Source of the DNA: Streptomyces lienomycini
Lineage (GTDB): Bacteria; Actinomycetota; Actinomycetes; Streptomycetales; Streptomycetaceae
Direction of reading: 5' to 3'
NCBI RefSeq assembly: GCF_027947595.1
Contig: NZ_CP116257.1
Span: forward strand, 7,314,001 to 7,378,000
Length of the DNA: 64,000 nucleotides
Shown: piece after piece, positions 39,925-51,083 of the stretch
How positions within the stretch are numbered: position 1 is the stretch's first letter
Layout: each line of letters begins with the position of its first letter
Program-made: the position numbers and the translations under genes
The notes under the pieces: model-generated
What the model was told of the DNA's origin: nothing
The model's input: the letters and a program-made list of their open reading frames with translations, nothing else
Databases searched by the model: none

Positions 39925-39937
39925 GGCACTCAGTGCC
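39925..39937. promoter_or_regulatory. 13-bp inverted repeat between the citrate synthase gene and pdxH
   Basis: GGCACT-C-AGTGCC, perfect with a single central base, lies in the 281-bp divergent interval, 76 bp before the pdxH start. It could bind a dimeric regulator of either gene. Confidence 0.4.
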
Positions 39938-40012
39938 ACTGCGTGACGAAGGACACCGGTCCCTTCCCGGGGCCGCGCCGGGCGGCGGGGCGGATACGGC
40001 AGGATGGGCGGC

Positions 40013-40738
40013 GTGACCGACCGCGAAGCCGATTCCGCCGTCCCCGCCGTGTCCGCCGCCTCCTCCGCCTCCGCCGCGCCCGCCGCCGCGCCCTTGGACC
40101 TCGCCTCGATGCGCCGGCAGTACCGGGCCGAGGGGCTGTCCGAGACGGAGCTGGCCGCGACGCCCGTCGAGCAGTTCGCGCGCTGGTTCAAGCAGGCCGC
40201 CACGGACGGCGGGCTGTTCGAGCCGAACGCCGTGGTCGTCTCCACGGCGGACCCGGAGGGACGGCCCAGCTCCCGCACGGTGCTGCTGAAGCACTTCGAC
40301 GAGCAGGGGTTCGTCTTCTACACCAACTACGACTCCCGCAAGGCGCGCGAGCTGGACGCGAACCCGTACGTCTCGCTGCTGTTCCCCTGGCATCCGATGG
40401 CCCGGCAGGTCGTGGTGTCGGGCGTGGCCCGGCGCACCGGGCGGGACGAGACCGCCGCGTACTTCCGGACCCGGCCGCACGGCTCCCAGCTGGGCGCCTG
40501 GGCCAGCGCGCAGTCCCGGGTGGTGGCCGACCGGCGTGCCCTGGACGCCGCGTACGCCGAGCTGGACGCCCGCTATCCGCAGGACGAGCAGGTGCCGGTG
40601 CCGCCGCACTGGGGCGGGTTCCGGGTGGTGCCGGAGGCGGTGGAGTTCTGGCAGGGCCGGGAGAACCGGCTGCACGACCGCCTGCGGTACGTGGCGCAGG
40701 CGGGCGGGGCCTGGCGGGTGGAGCGGCTCGGTCCGTGA
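40013..40738 (+). CDS. pdxH: Pyridoxamine 5'-phosphate oxidase
   Basis: A 241-aa FMN enzyme that oxidises PNP and PMP to PLP. FMN- and substrate-binding segments are all present: [58 protein letters not shown], then [13 protein letters not shown], and the tail [17 protein letters not shown], with the canonical W, H and R. The start is GTG 40013 ([10 protein letters not shown]); the ATG at 40004 is possible. The usual length is about 220 aa; a variable Ala-rich leader accounts for the excess. Stand-alone; the next gene is convergent. Confidence 0.94.
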   Translation: MTDREADSAVPAVSAASSASAAPAAAPLDLASMRRQYRAEGLSETELAATPVEQFARWFKQAATDGGLFEPNAVVVSTADPEGRPSSRTVLLKHFDEQGFVFYTNYDSRKARELDANPYVSLLFPWHPMARQVVVSGVARRTGRDETAAYFRTRPHGSQLGAWASAQSRVVADRRALDAAYAELDARYPQDEQVPVPPHWGGFRVVPEAVEFWQGRENRLHDRLRYVAQAGGAWRVERLGP

Positions 40739-40817
40739 CGCGTCCGGGCGCCGGGACCCCGGCGGGACCCACCCGCCGCCCCCGGGTCGACGGTCACTGG
40801 AACCGGTCCCCCCGGTG

Positions 40818-41456
40818 TCAGTCCGCCTCCCCCTCCAGCGCCTGCTCCAGCAGCCGCGCCCACTGCTCCACCACCCGGTCCCGCCGTGCCGCGTCGTCGG
40901 TGAGGAGGTTGGCGAGGCCCAGGCCGCGGGCCATGTCGAGGAGGCCCTGGACGGTTTCCCGGGCGCCGGGGCGGGACTCGTCGGCGCCGAGGAGGTCGAC
41001 GGCGATGCGGTGGGTCTCCCGGCCGACGCGGGCCTCCAGCTCGGTGACCCGGCCGCGCAGTTGCTCCTCGTGGGAGGCGGCGACCCACAGGTGCAGGGCG
41101 GCGCGGAAGAGCGGGCCGGTGTAGAGGTCGACGAGGGCGGCGACGACGGCGTGGCGGTCGCCGGGCGCCGCGCCGTCGGGGAACAGGGCCCGCAGCGCGG
41201 TGGAGCGTTCCTCGGCGACGTACTCCACGGCCGCCGTGAAGAGGTCCTCGCGGGTCGGGAAGTGGTGCTGGGCGGCGCCGCGGGAGACGCCGGCGTGTTC
41301 GGCGACGACGGTGACCGTGGAGCCGGCCCAGCCGCGTTCGGCGAGGCAGGCCAGGGCGGCTTCCAGGAGCCGTTGCCGGGTGGCCCGGCTCCGGTCCTGC
41401 TTGGGTACGCGTTCCGCGCGCTCCGCCGTGTGCGCGGAGCCGCTCAGACCACCCAT
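40818..41456 (-). CDS. TetR-family repressor, last gene of the acyl-CoA operon
   Basis: A 212-aa TetR regulator: TRQRLLEAALACLAERGWAGSTVTVVAEHAGVSRGAAQHHFPTREDLFTAAVEYVAEE is the DNA-binding domain, followed by a helical ligand domain. Its ATG at 41456 lies 13 nt inside the 3' end of the enoyl-CoA hydratase gene, so it is translationally coupled and is the last gene of the operon. It is the obvious candidate to bind the palindrome at 51084 and to respond to an acyl-CoA intermediate, as AtuR/LiuR-type or FadR-like TetR regulators do. Convergent with pdxH. Confidence 0.88.
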   Translation of the reverse strand: MGGLSGSAHTAERAERVPKQDRSRATRQRLLEAALACLAERGWAGSTVTVVAEHAGVSRGAAQHHFPTREDLFTAAVEYVAEERSTALRALFPDGAAPGDRHAVVAALVDLYTGPLFRAALHLWVAASHEEQLRGRVTELEARVGRETHRIAVDLLGADESRPGARETVQGLLDMARGLGLANLLTDDAARRDRVVEQWARLLEQALEGEAD

Positions 41457-42187
41457 TCCGGATCCCGTCGTTCGAGGAAGGCCGTCATCCCCTCGCGGGC
41501 CTGCGGGGAGGCGAACAGCCGGGCCGAGAGCGCGGTCAGGTCGGCCGCGTCCCGGTCGAAGGCCTCCAGCACCCTAGCCGTGAGCAGCCGTTTCGTCTCG
41601 GCCAGACCCTGCGGTGAGGCGCGGCGCACACCGTCGAGGACGGGTTCGAGTACGGCGTCCACGTCGTCGCCCGCCACCGTGACCAGGCCGATGCGGGCGG
41701 CCTCGGCGGCGTCGAAGCGCTCGCCGGTGAGGTAGTAGCGGGCGAGGGCGCGGGGGTCGGTGCGGGGCAGCAGGGCCAGGGAGATGACGGCGGGCGCGAC
41801 GCCGATGCGGACCTCGGTGAAGGCGAAGGTCGACTCCGTGGACGCGGCCGCGATGTCGCAGGCGGCGAGGAGGCCGAGGCCGCCCGCGCGGGCGTGCCCG
41901 GCTACGCGGGCGATCACCGGTTTCGGCACCTCGGCGATCCGCCGGAACAGGCCGGCCAGGGCGTCCGGGTCGGGCGGGTCGCGCAGGTCGGCTCCGGCGC
42001 TGAAGGTGGTGCCGGTGTGGGTGAGGACGACGGCGCGGACGCCGGGGTCCCGGTCGGCCTCGGCGAGGGCGTCGGCGAGGTCGCCGACGAGGGCGGCGGA
42101 CAGGGCGTTGCGGTTGTGCGGGGAGTCGAGGGCGAGGGTCTCGACGCCTCGCGCGCGCGTGCGGTCGATCCGGGCGACGGGGGTCAT
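41444..42187 (-). CDS. Enoyl-CoA hydratase/isomerase
   Basis: A 247-aa crotonase-fold protein. ALDSPHNRNALSAALVGDL is the opening, TGTTFSAGADLRDPP holds the oxyanion-hole strand, and GHARAGGLGLLAACDIAAASTESTFAFTEVRIGVAP is the substrate-binding/active-site block; the second catalytic acidic residue is present as E in FTEVRIG. It would hydrate a 2-enoyl-CoA, such as a branched glutaconyl-CoA, in this operon. The ATG at 42187 overlaps the CoA-ligase stop by one base (TGATG), so the genes are coupled. Confidence 0.88.
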   Translation of the reverse strand: MTPVARIDRTRARGVETLALDSPHNRNALSAALVGDLADALAEADRDPGVRAVVLTHTGTTFSAGADLRDPPDPDALAGLFRRIAEVPKPVIARVAGHARAGGLGLLAACDIAAASTESTFAFTEVRIGVAPAVISLALLPRTDPRALARYYLTGERFDAAEAARIGLVTVAGDDVDAVLEPVLDGVRRASPQGLAETKRLLTARVLEAFDRDAADLTALSARLFASPQAREGMTAFLERRDPEWVV

Positions 42188-43752
42188 CACCGCTCCCTCA
42201 GCTGTCGGCGCAGGATCTTGCCGGAGGTGGCGCGGGGGACGGTGTCGACGAACGTGACCCGGCGGACGCGTTTGTAGGGGGCGACGCGTTCGGCGACGTA
42301 CATCATGATCTCGCCCTCCGCGAGGCCGGGTGCGGCCGGACGCCGGACGACGAAGGCGTGCGGTACTTCGTTGCCGTCGTCGTTGTAGGCGCCGACGACG
42401 GCCGCGTCGGCGATGCCGGGGTGGGTGAGCAGGAGGGCCTCCAGTTCGGCGGGGGCCACCTGGAAGCCCTTGTACTTGATGAGTTCCTTGACGCGGTCGA
42501 CGACGAACAGCCAGCCGTCGGTGTCGACGTGTCCGACGTCCCCGGTGTGCAGCCAGCCCTCCTCGTCGATCATGGCGGCGGTGGCGTCGGGGCGGCCCAG
42601 GTAGCCCTTCATGACCTGCGGTCCGCGGATGAGGATCTCGCCGGACTCCCCGGCGGGGAGGTCCTCGCCGGGGTCGGTGAGGGAGACGACGCGCATCTCG
42701 GTCCCGGCGATCAGCTTGCCGACGGTGCCGGGCGGCGCCTCGGCCATGGCGTCCAGGGGGACGACGTGGGTGCCCGGGGACAGTTCCGTCATGCCGTACG
42801 CCTGGCCGACGGGCGGCAGGCCGAGCCGCCGGGAGCAGGCGGTGGCGAGCCGCGCGTCCAGCGGGGCGGCGGCGCTGACGACGTACTTCAGCGAGGAGAG
42901 GTCGTAGTCGGCGACCAGCGGGTGCTTGGCGAGGGCCAGGACGATCGGCGGGGCGACGTACAGGCCGGTGATGCGGTGGTTCTGGATGGCGGCGAGGAAC
43001 TGCTCCAGGTCGAAGCGGGGCAGGACGACGACGGTGGCGCCGAGCCGCAGCGGTGCGTTCATCAGGGCGGTGAGGCCGTAGATGTGGAAGAACGGCAGCA
43101 CGGCGAGGACGCGGTCGCCCGGCGCGGCCGGCATCGACGGTTCGAGCTGGGCGAGGTTGGTGGCGATCTGCCGGTGGGTGAGCATGACGCCCTTGGGGGT
43201 GCCGGTGGTGCCCGAGGAGTACGGCAGGGCGGCGACGTCCTCGGCCGGGTCGATGGCGACGGAGGGTTCGGGCGCGGTCGAGGCCAGCATGTCGACGAGC
43301 GAGCGGTGGCCGGGCGCGCCGTCGCAGACGAGTATCTCCCGTACTCCGCCCGCGAGTTCGGCGGCCCGGCGGGCGGTGCCGAGGAGCGGTGAGACGGTGA
43401 CGATCCAGCGGGCCGCGCTGTCCTTCAGCTGCTTGGCGAACTCCTCGGCGGTGGCGAGCGGGTGCACGGTGGTGACGGAGGCGCCCGCGCGGGTGGCGGC
43501 GTAGAAGGCGAGCGGGAAGGCGACGGTGTTGGGGCTGTGCAGGGCCAGGACGTCGCCCTTTCGTACGCCGGTGGCGGCGAGGGCGGCGGCGACGCGCCGG
43601 TGGAACCGGTCCACCTGCTCGTAGGTCAGGGTGGTGCCGTCGGTGCCGTCGATCAGCGCCGGGGTGCCGCCGAAGGCGGCGGCACCGCCGAGCACCGCGT
43701 CGTGGATGGGCAGGTCGACGGGCGGGACGTCTGCGTACTCGCTGCGGAACAC
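42187..43752 (-). CDS. Acyl-CoA synthetase, cinnamate/4-coumarate-CoA ligase type
   Basis: A 521-aa adenylate-forming ligase. The P-loop-like motif is YSSGTTGTPKGVMLTHRQ, the acyl-binding region is SAAAPLDARLATACSRRLGLPPVGQAYGMTELSPG, the hinge is GWLHTGDVGHVDTDGWLFVVDRVKELIKYKGFQVAPAELE, and the C-terminal Lys is in TSGKILRRQL. It matches closely the S. coelicolor ligase (ScCCL) shown to activate cinnamate and 4-coumarate. It would activate the operon's substrate. The stop and the next gene's start overlap; the upstream ACAD gene is 50 bp away. Confidence 0.93.
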   Translation of the reverse strand: MFRSEYADVPPVDLPIHDAVLGGAAAFGGTPALIDGTDGTTLTYEQVDRFHRRVAAALAATGVRKGDVLALHSPNTVAFPLAFYAATRAGASVTTVHPLATAEEFAKQLKDSAARWIVTVSPLLGTARRAAELAGGVREILVCDGAPGHRSLVDMLASTAPEPSVAIDPAEDVAALPYSSGTTGTPKGVMLTHRQIATNLAQLEPSMPAAPGDRVLAVLPFFHIYGLTALMNAPLRLGATVVVLPRFDLEQFLAAIQNHRITGLYVAPPIVLALAKHPLVADYDLSSLKYVVSAAAPLDARLATACSRRLGLPPVGQAYGMTELSPGTHVVPLDAMAEAPPGTVGKLIAGTEMRVVSLTDPGEDLPAGESGEILIRGPQVMKGYLGRPDATAAMIDEEGWLHTGDVGHVDTDGWLFVVDRVKELIKYKGFQVAPAELEALLLTHPGIADAAVVGAYNDDGNEVPHAFVVRRPAAPGLAEGEIMMYVAERVAPYKRVRRVTFVDTVPRATSGKILRRQLRER

Positions 43753-43802
43753 GGTTCCTCCAACGCCGCTCGGACACGGTCTGGTACCGGCCTGGTACTG
43801 GC

Positions 43803-44951
43803 CTAGTACGACTTGGGCAGGCCCAGGGTCTGGTGGGAGACGTAGTTGAGGATCATCTCCCGGCTCACGGGGGCGATACGGGCCACGCGCGAGGCCGTGA
43901 TCAGCCGGGCCAGCCCGTACTCGCGGGTGAGGCCGTTGCCGCCGAGGGTGTGCACGGCCTGGTCGACGGCCCTCACACAGGCCTCTCCGGCCGCGTACTT
44001 GGCCATGTTGGCGGCCTCGCCCGCGCCGGCGTCGTCGCCCGCGTCGTACAGGTGCGCCGCCTTCTGCATCATCAGGCGGGCGAGTTCGAGGTCGATGTGC
44101 GCCTGGGCGAGGGGGTGGGCGATGGCCTGGTGGGCGCCGATGGGGGTCTTCCAGACGGTGCGCTCACGGGCGTAGTCGAGGGCCCGGGAGAGGGCGTGGC
44201 GGCCCATGCCGATGCCGAACGCGGCCGTCATGACGCGCTCGGGGTTGAGGCCCGCGAAGAGTTGCAGGAGGCCCGCGTCCTCGTCGCCGACCAGGGCGTC
44301 GGCGGGCAGCCGTACGTCGTCGAGGGTCAGCTCGAACTGCCGCTCCACGGCGTTGAGTTCCATGTCGATGGGGCGGCGCTCGAAGCCCGGGGCGTCGCGC
44401 GGGACGATGAACAGGCAGGGCTTGAGCCTGCCGGTGCGGGCGTCCTCGGTACGGCCGACGATCAGGGTGGCGTCGGCGATGTCGACGCCGGAGACGAAGA
44501 CCTTGCGGCCGGTGAGGATCCAGTCCCCGGTGGCCGCGTCGCGGCGGGCGGTGGTGGTGATGCGGTGGCTGTTGGAGCCGGCGTCGGGTTCGGTGATGCC
44601 GAAGGCCATGAGGCGGGTGCCGTCGGCGAGCGGCGGGAGCCACTCGCGTTTCTGCTCCTCGGTGCCGAAGCGGGAGATCACGGTGCCGCAGATCGCCGGG
44701 GAGACGATCATCATGAGGAGGGGGTTGCCCGCGGCGCCCAGCTCCTCGAGGACGAGGGCGAGTTCGGCGATACCGGCGCCTCCACCGCCGTATGCCTCCG
44801 GCAGGTTGACGCCTATGTAGCCGAGCTTGGCGGCTTCCTGCCAGAGGCGTTTGCCGTCTTCGGGGTCGGCGGTGTGGGGGTGGGTCCGGGCGAAGGCGGT
44901 TACCGCTGCGCGGAGGGACTTGTGCTCTTCGGATTCGATGAGGGTGGTCAC
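43803..44951 (-). CDS. Acyl-CoA dehydrogenase
   Basis: A 382-aa FAD enzyme. FGITEPDAGSNSHRITTTARRD is the first ACAD signature and QAVHTLGGNGLTREYGLARLITASRVARIAPVSREM is the second. The catalytic Glu is not in the usual position seen in short-chain ACADs, so an alternative position is possible. It would form a 2,3-double bond in a branched acyl-CoA, as isovaleryl-, citronellyl- or related dehydrogenases do. GTG 44951 with GAAGGAG upstream is the start. An 80-bp gap containing a REP-like repeat separates it from the carboxylase alpha gene. Confidence 0.9.
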   Translation of the reverse strand: MTTLIESEEHKSLRAAVTAFARTHPHTADPEDGKRLWQEAAKLGYIGVNLPEAYGGGGAGIAELALVLEELGAAGNPLLMMIVSPAICGTVISRFGTEEQKREWLPPLADGTRLMAFGITEPDAGSNSHRITTTARRDAATGDWILTGRKVFVSGVDIADATLIVGRTEDARTGRLKPCLFIVPRDAPGFERRPIDMELNAVERQFELTLDDVRLPADALVGDEDAGLLQLFAGLNPERVMTAAFGIGMGRHALSRALDYARERTVWKTPIGAHQAIAHPLAQAHIDLELARLMMQKAAHLYDAGDDAGAGEAANMAKYAAGEACVRAVDQAVHTLGGNGLTREYGLARLITASRVARIAPVSREMILNYVSHQTLGLPKSY

Positions 44952-44970
44952 TGTGCTCCTTCGGGTGCGG

Positions 44971-45033
44971 GTTGTGTGTGGTTGCTCGCGCTCACGCGGC
45001 GGAGCCGCATATTCGATGCAGCCCCGCGCCCCT
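44971..45033. repeat. REP-like Streptomyces intergenic element with GCGGCGGAGCCGC hairpin
   Basis: The interval carries GCGGC-GGA-GCCGC (44995-45007), followed by CATATTCGATGCAGCCCCGCG and a C-rich tail. I recognise this GCGGAGCCGCATAT-CAGCCCCGCGCCCC pattern as a highly repeated intergenic element in Streptomyces genomes. Here it lies inside the operon between the carboxylase alpha and ACAD genes, where it may modulate downstream expression. Confidence 0.6.
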
Positions 45034-46891
45034 ACTCGGCGTCTCCCTCGACCACGGCCAAGAGGGCGCCGACCTCCACTTGCCGTCCGGGAGCCGCCGG
45101 GAGCGCCGTCAGCCTTCCCGTCACCGGGGCCGTGATCCTGTGCTCCATCTTCATGGCCTCCAGCCACAGGAGGGGCTGGCCCGCCTGGACGGTGGTGCCC
45201 TCGGTCAGGCCCTCCGCGACGCGGACGACCGTGCCCGGCATGGGGGCGAGGAGGGAGCCGGGGGCGTGCTGGGCGGTGGGGTCGGGGAAGCGGGGCAGGG
45301 CGGTCAGCGCGGTGGCGTTGACGTGGATCCGGTCGCCGTAGCGGGCGATGTCGAAGCGGCGCCGTACGCCGTCCGCTTCGAGGACGACCCGGTCGCGGCC
45401 GGCCTGCACGACGTGTACGCCCTCGGCGGTGAGGCCCGTACGGGTGTGGTGGTAGCGGACCTCGTGCTCCTCCCCCGCCACGGCGTAGCGCTTGACCTGC
45501 GGCTGCGAGGCGAGGTTGCGCCAGCCGCCGAAGCGGCCCCCGTTCACGGTCGCGTCGGCGAGGGCGGCGGCCAGGGGCGCGAGGGGGTCGGGGGCGGGCT
45601 CGGTCAGCTCGGCCAGGTGGCGGTCGTAGAAGCCCGTGTCCATGCGTCCGGAGGTGAACTCCTCGTGGCGCAGGGAGCGGACGAGCAGGTCGCGGTTGGT
45701 GACCGGGCCGTGGATCGCGGCCCGTTCGAGGGCGCCGGCGAGGCGGCGGACGGCCTCCGCGCGCGTGGGTGCGTGGGCGACCGCCTTGGCGAGCATCGGG
45801 TCGTAGTGGACGCCGATGTCGTCGCCGTCGGTGCAGCCGGTGTCCAGGCGGATGCCGTCGGGGACGGTGAGGCGGTGCAGGCGGCCGGTCTGCGGGGCCC
45901 AGCCGTGCGCCGGGTCCTCGGCGTACAGGCGGGCCTCGACGGCGTGGCCCCGCGCGCGCGGGGGGTCGGATTCGAGGGCGTGTCCTTCGGCGATCCGGAG
46001 CTGGAGGGCGACGAGGTCGATGCCGAACACCGCCTCCGTGACGGGGTGTTCGACCTGGAGGCGGGTGTTCATCTCCAGGAAGTGCGCCCTGCCGTCGGCG
46101 ACGAGGAACTCGACGGTGCCGGCGCCGACGTAGTGGACGGCGCGGGCGGCGCGTACGGCGAGGTCGTGGAGTTCGGCGGTGAGTCCGGGGGTGAGGCCGG
46201 GTGCCGGGGCCTCCTCGATCACCTTCTGGTGGCGGCGCTGGAGGGAGCAGTCGCGGGTGCCGAGGGCCCAGACGGTGCCGTGGGTGTCGGCGAGGATCTG
46301 CACCTCGACGTGGCGGCCGTTCTCCAGGTAGGGCTCGACGAAGACCTCGCCGTCGCCGAAGGCGCTGGTGGCCTCCGCGCGGGCGGCGGTCAGTGCGGCG
46401 TCGAGGTCGGCGAGGCGGCGTACGACGCGCATGCCGCGTCCGCCGCCGCCCGCCGCCGCCTTCACCAGCACCGGCAGGTCCGCCTCGGTGACGTCCGTGG
46501 CGTCGGTGACGGGTGCGACGCCCATCAGTTCCTTGGCGCGGGTCTTGGACGCCATCGCCTCGATGGCCTCGGGCGGCGGTCCGATCCACACCAGTCCGGC
46601 GTCCCGTACGGCGCGCGCGAAGTCGGCGTTCTCGGAGAGGAACCCGTAGCCGGGGTGGACGGCGTCGGCCCCGGCGGCGACGGCGGCCTTCACGATGAGG
46701 TCGCCGCGCAGGTAGGTGTCGGCGGGGGCCGCGCCCGGCAGGCGTACGGCCGCGTCGGCCACGCGCGCGTGGAGGGCGTTCGCGTCGGCGTCCGAGTGCA
46801 CGGCGACGGTGCGGATGCCCGCCTCGCGGCAGGTGCGGAAGACGCGGCAGGCGATCTCGCCGCGGTTGGCGACGAGGACGGAAGTGATCAC
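45032..46891 (-). CDS. Acyl-CoA carboxylase alpha subunit (biotin carboxylase + BCCP)
   Basis: A 619-aa subunit. The N-terminal 450 residues form biotin carboxylase: VLVANRGEIACRVFRTCRE, an ATP-grasp loop KAAAGGGGRGMRVV, and RDCSLQRRHQKVIEEAPAP with FLEMNTRLQVEHPVTE. The segment between the ATP-grasp entry helix and the GGGGRG loop (KELMGVAPVTDATDVTEADLP) looks a few residues shorter than usual. The C-terminal BCCP domain carries the biotin Lys581 in EAMKMEHR. It would pair with the next gene as an acyl-CoA carboxylase of the MCC/geranyl-CoA class. The beta gene ends 13 bp upstream. Confidence 0.94.
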   Translation of the reverse strand: MITSVLVANRGEIACRVFRTCREAGIRTVAVHSDADANALHARVADAAVRLPGAAPADTYLRGDLIVKAAVAAGADAVHPGYGFLSENADFARAVRDAGLVWIGPPPEAIEAMASKTRAKELMGVAPVTDATDVTEADLPVLVKAAAGGGGRGMRVVRRLADLDAALTAARAEATSAFGDGEVFVEPYLENGRHVEVQILADTHGTVWALGTRDCSLQRRHQKVIEEAPAPGLTPGLTAELHDLAVRAARAVHYVGAGTVEFLVADGRAHFLEMNTRLQVEHPVTEAVFGIDLVALQLRIAEGHALESDPPRARGHAVEARLYAEDPAHGWAPQTGRLHRLTVPDGIRLDTGCTDGDDIGVHYDPMLAKAVAHAPTRAEAVRRLAGALERAAIHGPVTNRDLLVRSLRHEEFTSGRMDTGFYDRHLAELTEPAPDPLAPLAAALADATVNGGRFGGWRNLASQPQVKRYAVAGEEHEVRYHHTRTGLTAEGVHVVQAGRDRVVLEADGVRRRFDIARYGDRIHVNATALTALPRFPDPTAQHAPGSLLAPMPGTVVRVAEGLTEGTTVQAGQPLLWLEAMKMEHRITAPVTGRLTALPAAPGRQVEVGALLAVVEGDAE

Positions 46892-46904
46892 TGGTCTCTC
46901 ACCC

Positions 46905-48503
<1,599 letters not shown>

Positions 48504-48537
48504 GGGAGGTCCTCCGGGAGGTGCGGCGGGGCGACGG

Positions 48538-50208
48538 TCACAGCAGGCCCTCCGGGATGTCCAGGTGTCGGGAGCGCAGCCATTCGCCGAGGGCCTTGGC
48601 CTGCGGGTCGAAACGGGCCTGCGCGGCGACGCCCTCGCCGAGGATGCCGCCGACGACGAAGTTGAGGGCCCGCAGGTTGGGGAGCTGGTGCCGGGTGACG
48701 GGCAGGTCGCGGGCCTCGGGGATCAGCTCGCGGAACCGGTCGGCGGTCAGCTCGTGGGCGAGCCAGCGCCAGGCGTCGTCGGTCCGGGCCCACACGCCGA
48801 CGTTGGCGTCGCCGCCCTTGTCGCCGCTGCGGGCGCCGGCGACGAGACCGAGCGGGGCGCGGCGGACGGGGCCGGGCGGCAGGGGCCGCGGCGGGGACGG
48901 CTCCGGTACGGGTGCCAGTACCGCGGTGTCCTGGGCCGGCGCCACACTCATCCGGCGCCCGTCATGGAGGACGGCCACATGGTCGACGGCCCCATGGGGA
49001 ACGTACACAGCGTCGAAGACCCCATAGGGTGCGCCCTTTCCCGGTGGCGCGAGCACATGGAATCCCGGGTAGCCGGCGAGGGCCAGCTCGATGGCGGCTC
49101 CGCTCAGTGCCCGCCCGACGACCTGCTGGTCGGCGTCCCGGACGACGAGCCTGAGCAGCGCGCTCGCCGTCTCCTCGGTCGCGGCGTCGGCCCGGTCGGT
49201 GCGGGCCAGGTCCCAGCGGACGTCGGCGGTCTTGCCGAGCGCGGGTTCCATCTGGGCGCGGACCAGCGCGGCCTTGGCCTCGATGTCGAGGCCGGTGAGG
49301 ACGAAGGCGACCTCGCCCCGGAATCCGCCGAGGCGGTTGAGGCCGACCTTGAGGGTGGGCGGCGGTGCCTCCCCCCGCACGCCGTCGACCCGCACCCGGT
49401 CGGGTCCGTCCTGGGTGAGCCGTACGGTGTCGAGCCGGGCGGTGACGTCGGGTCCGGCGTACCGGGCGCCGCCCGTCTCGTAGAGCAGCTGGGCGGTGAC
49501 CGTGCCGACGTCGACGAAGCCGCCGGTGCCGTCGTGCTTGGTGACGACGCAGGTGCCGTCGGCGTGCAGTTCGGCGAGCGGGAAGCCGGGCCGCCGTACG
49601 TCGCCGTCCTGGAAGAACGCGTAGTTGCCGCCGGTCGCCTGCGCGCCGCACTCCAGCAGGTGTCCGGCGACGACCGCGCCGGCGAGCCGGTCGTACTCCG
49701 TCGGCCCCCAGCCGAAGTGCGCGGCGGCGGGCCCGGTGACCAGCGCGGCGTCGGTGACGCGCCCGGTGACGACGACGTCCGCGCCGGCCCGCAGGCACGC
49801 GGCGATGCCGAAGCCGCCGAGGTAGGCGTGCGCGGCCAGTGCCCCCGGGTGGCCGGCGGCGAGGTCGTCGCCCTCGACGTGCGCGACGCGGACGGGGATG
49901 CCGAGCCGGTCGGCCAGGGCGCGTACGGCGTCGGCGAGTCCGGCGGGGTTGAGTCCGCCCGCGTTGGCGACGATCCTGACCCCCCGCTCCCGGGCGAGCC
50001 CGAGGCACTCCTCCAACTGCCGCAGGAAGGTGCGGGCGTACCCGGCGCCGGGGTCCTTCAGCCGGTCGCGGCCCAGGATGAGCATGGTCAGCTCGGCGAG
50101 GTAGTCGCCGGTGAGGACGTCCAGGGGGCCACCGGTGAGCATCTCGCGCATGGCGGAGAAGCGGTCGCCGTAGAAACCGGAGGCGTTGCCGACGCGCAGC
50201 ACGCTCAC
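48538..50208 (-). CDS. AtuA-like (DUF1446) protein, acyclic terpene utilization family
   Basis: A 556-aa protein of the AtuA/DUF1446 family. The N-terminal half ([90 protein letters not shown]) is diagnostic. The C-terminal part ([31 protein letters not shown]) is the second conserved module, sometimes a separate protein. Its role in the Atu terpene pathway of Pseudomonas is still unknown. GTG 50208 overlaps the previous stop by 4 nt. Confidence 0.88.
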   Translation of the reverse strand: MSVLRVGNASGFYGDRFSAMREMLTGGPLDVLTGDYLAELTMLILGRDRLKDPGAGYARTFLRQLEECLGLARERGVRIVANAGGLNPAGLADAVRALADRLGIPVRVAHVEGDDLAAGHPGALAAHAYLGGFGIAACLRAGADVVVTGRVTDAALVTGPAAAHFGWGPTEYDRLAGAVVAGHLLECGAQATGGNYAFFQDGDVRRPGFPLAELHADGTCVVTKHDGTGGFVDVGTVTAQLLYETGGARYAGPDVTARLDTVRLTQDGPDRVRVDGVRGEAPPPTLKVGLNRLGGFRGEVAFVLTGLDIEAKAALVRAQMEPALGKTADVRWDLARTDRADAATEETASALLRLVVRDADQQVVGRALSGAAIELALAGYPGFHVLAPPGKGAPYGVFDAVYVPHGAVDHVAVLHDGRRMSVAPAQDTAVLAPVPEPSPPRPLPPGPVRRAPLGLVAGARSGDKGGDANVGVWARTDDAWRWLAHELTADRFRELIPEARDLPVTRHQLPNLRALNFVVGGILGEGVAAQARFDPQAKALGEWLRSRHLDIPEGLL

Positions 50209-50999
50209 TTGGCGGTCCCCTTCGGCGGGCGTCCGGCTCCCGGCGGCCCGGCGAAGGCCTGCGCGATGTCCAGCCAGCGGTCGGCGTCCGGGCCCTCGGC
50301 GGTGAGGGCGAGGCCGGCGCGGTGGGCCCGCTGGGTGGCGAGGAGGCAGAAGTCGAGCGCCGGGCCGGTGACGCGCTGCGGGGCGTCCTCGGGGCCGTAC
50401 GTCCACAGGTCGCCGCCGGGGCCGGTGAGTTCGACGCGGAACTGCTCGGTGGGCGGGGTCAGTCCGTGGACGGCGTGGGCGAAGTCCCGGGCGCGGACGC
50501 CGATGCGGGCGACGTGCCGCAGGCGGTCGGTGGGCGGGCGGGAGACGCCGAGCGCGTCGGCGACGTCGAGGCCGTGGGCCCAGGTCTCCATGAGGCGGGC
50601 GGTGGCCATGGAGGCGACCGCCATGGGCGGGCCGTACCAGGGGAAGCGGCTGCCCGGGGCCGCCTCGCGCAGCGCCTTGTCGAGGGCGCCGCGTCCCTCC
50701 CGCCAGACGGCCAGGAGCGCGGCGGGCGCCTGCCGGGCACCCTCCTCGGCGCCGTCGTCGACGTACCGGTCGGGCGCGGCGAGGGCCTGCTCGACCAGAC
50801 CCCGGAAGCCGTCCTCGTCGGTGACGGCGAGCAGGGCGGCCCGGTCGGTCCAGTTCAGGTGCGCGATCTGGTGGGCGATCGTCCAGCGGGGCGCCGGGGT
50901 GGCGAGCCGCCACTCCTCGGCTTCCAGCCGGGCGACCAGCGCGTCGAGTTCCTCACCCTCCTCGCGCAGGTCGTCGATCACGGGCATCGGGTCGGACAC
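50205..50999 (-). CDS. TIGR03084-type DinB-fold protein, first gene of the acyl-CoA operon
   Basis: A 264-aa protein with a DinB/MDMPI N-terminal metal fold: [50 protein letters not shown], with candidate ligands His in the AHQIAHLNW helix and later in the [15 protein letters not shown] helix. It fits the actinobacterial TIGR03084 family, whose members sit beside AtuA-like and acyl-CoA genes; function unknown. The GTG at 50999 has GAGGGGAG upstream and gives the family start, whereas the frame open to 51086 would include a His/Arg-rich lead. The palindromic operator lies 85 bp upstream. Confidence 0.8.
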   Translation of the reverse strand: MSDPMPVIDDLREEGEELDALVARLEAEEWRLATPAPRWTIAHQIAHLNWTDRAALLAVTDEDGFRGLVEQALAAPDRYVDDGAEEGARQAPAALLAVWREGRGALDKALREAAPGSRFPWYGPPMAVASMATARLMETWAHGLDVADALGVSRPPTDRLRHVARIGVRARDFAHAVHGLTPPTEQFRVELTGPGGDLWTYGPEDAPQRVTGPALDFCLLATQRAHRAGLALTAEGPDADRWLDIAQAFAGPPGAGRPPKGTAK

Positions 51000-51083
51000 G
51001 GGGCGCTCCCCTCGGGCACGGCGATGTGCGGGGCGGTGTGCGGGGCGGTGTGGGAGGAGCATGGCAGGGGCACCAGAAACAAT

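Noticed and set aside
41444..43777. A continuous 777-codon frame joining the CoA ligase region and the enoyl-CoA hydratase
   Set aside because: The upstream part is out of frame with the ligase and Arg/His-rich; the two genes are separate and overlap by one base.
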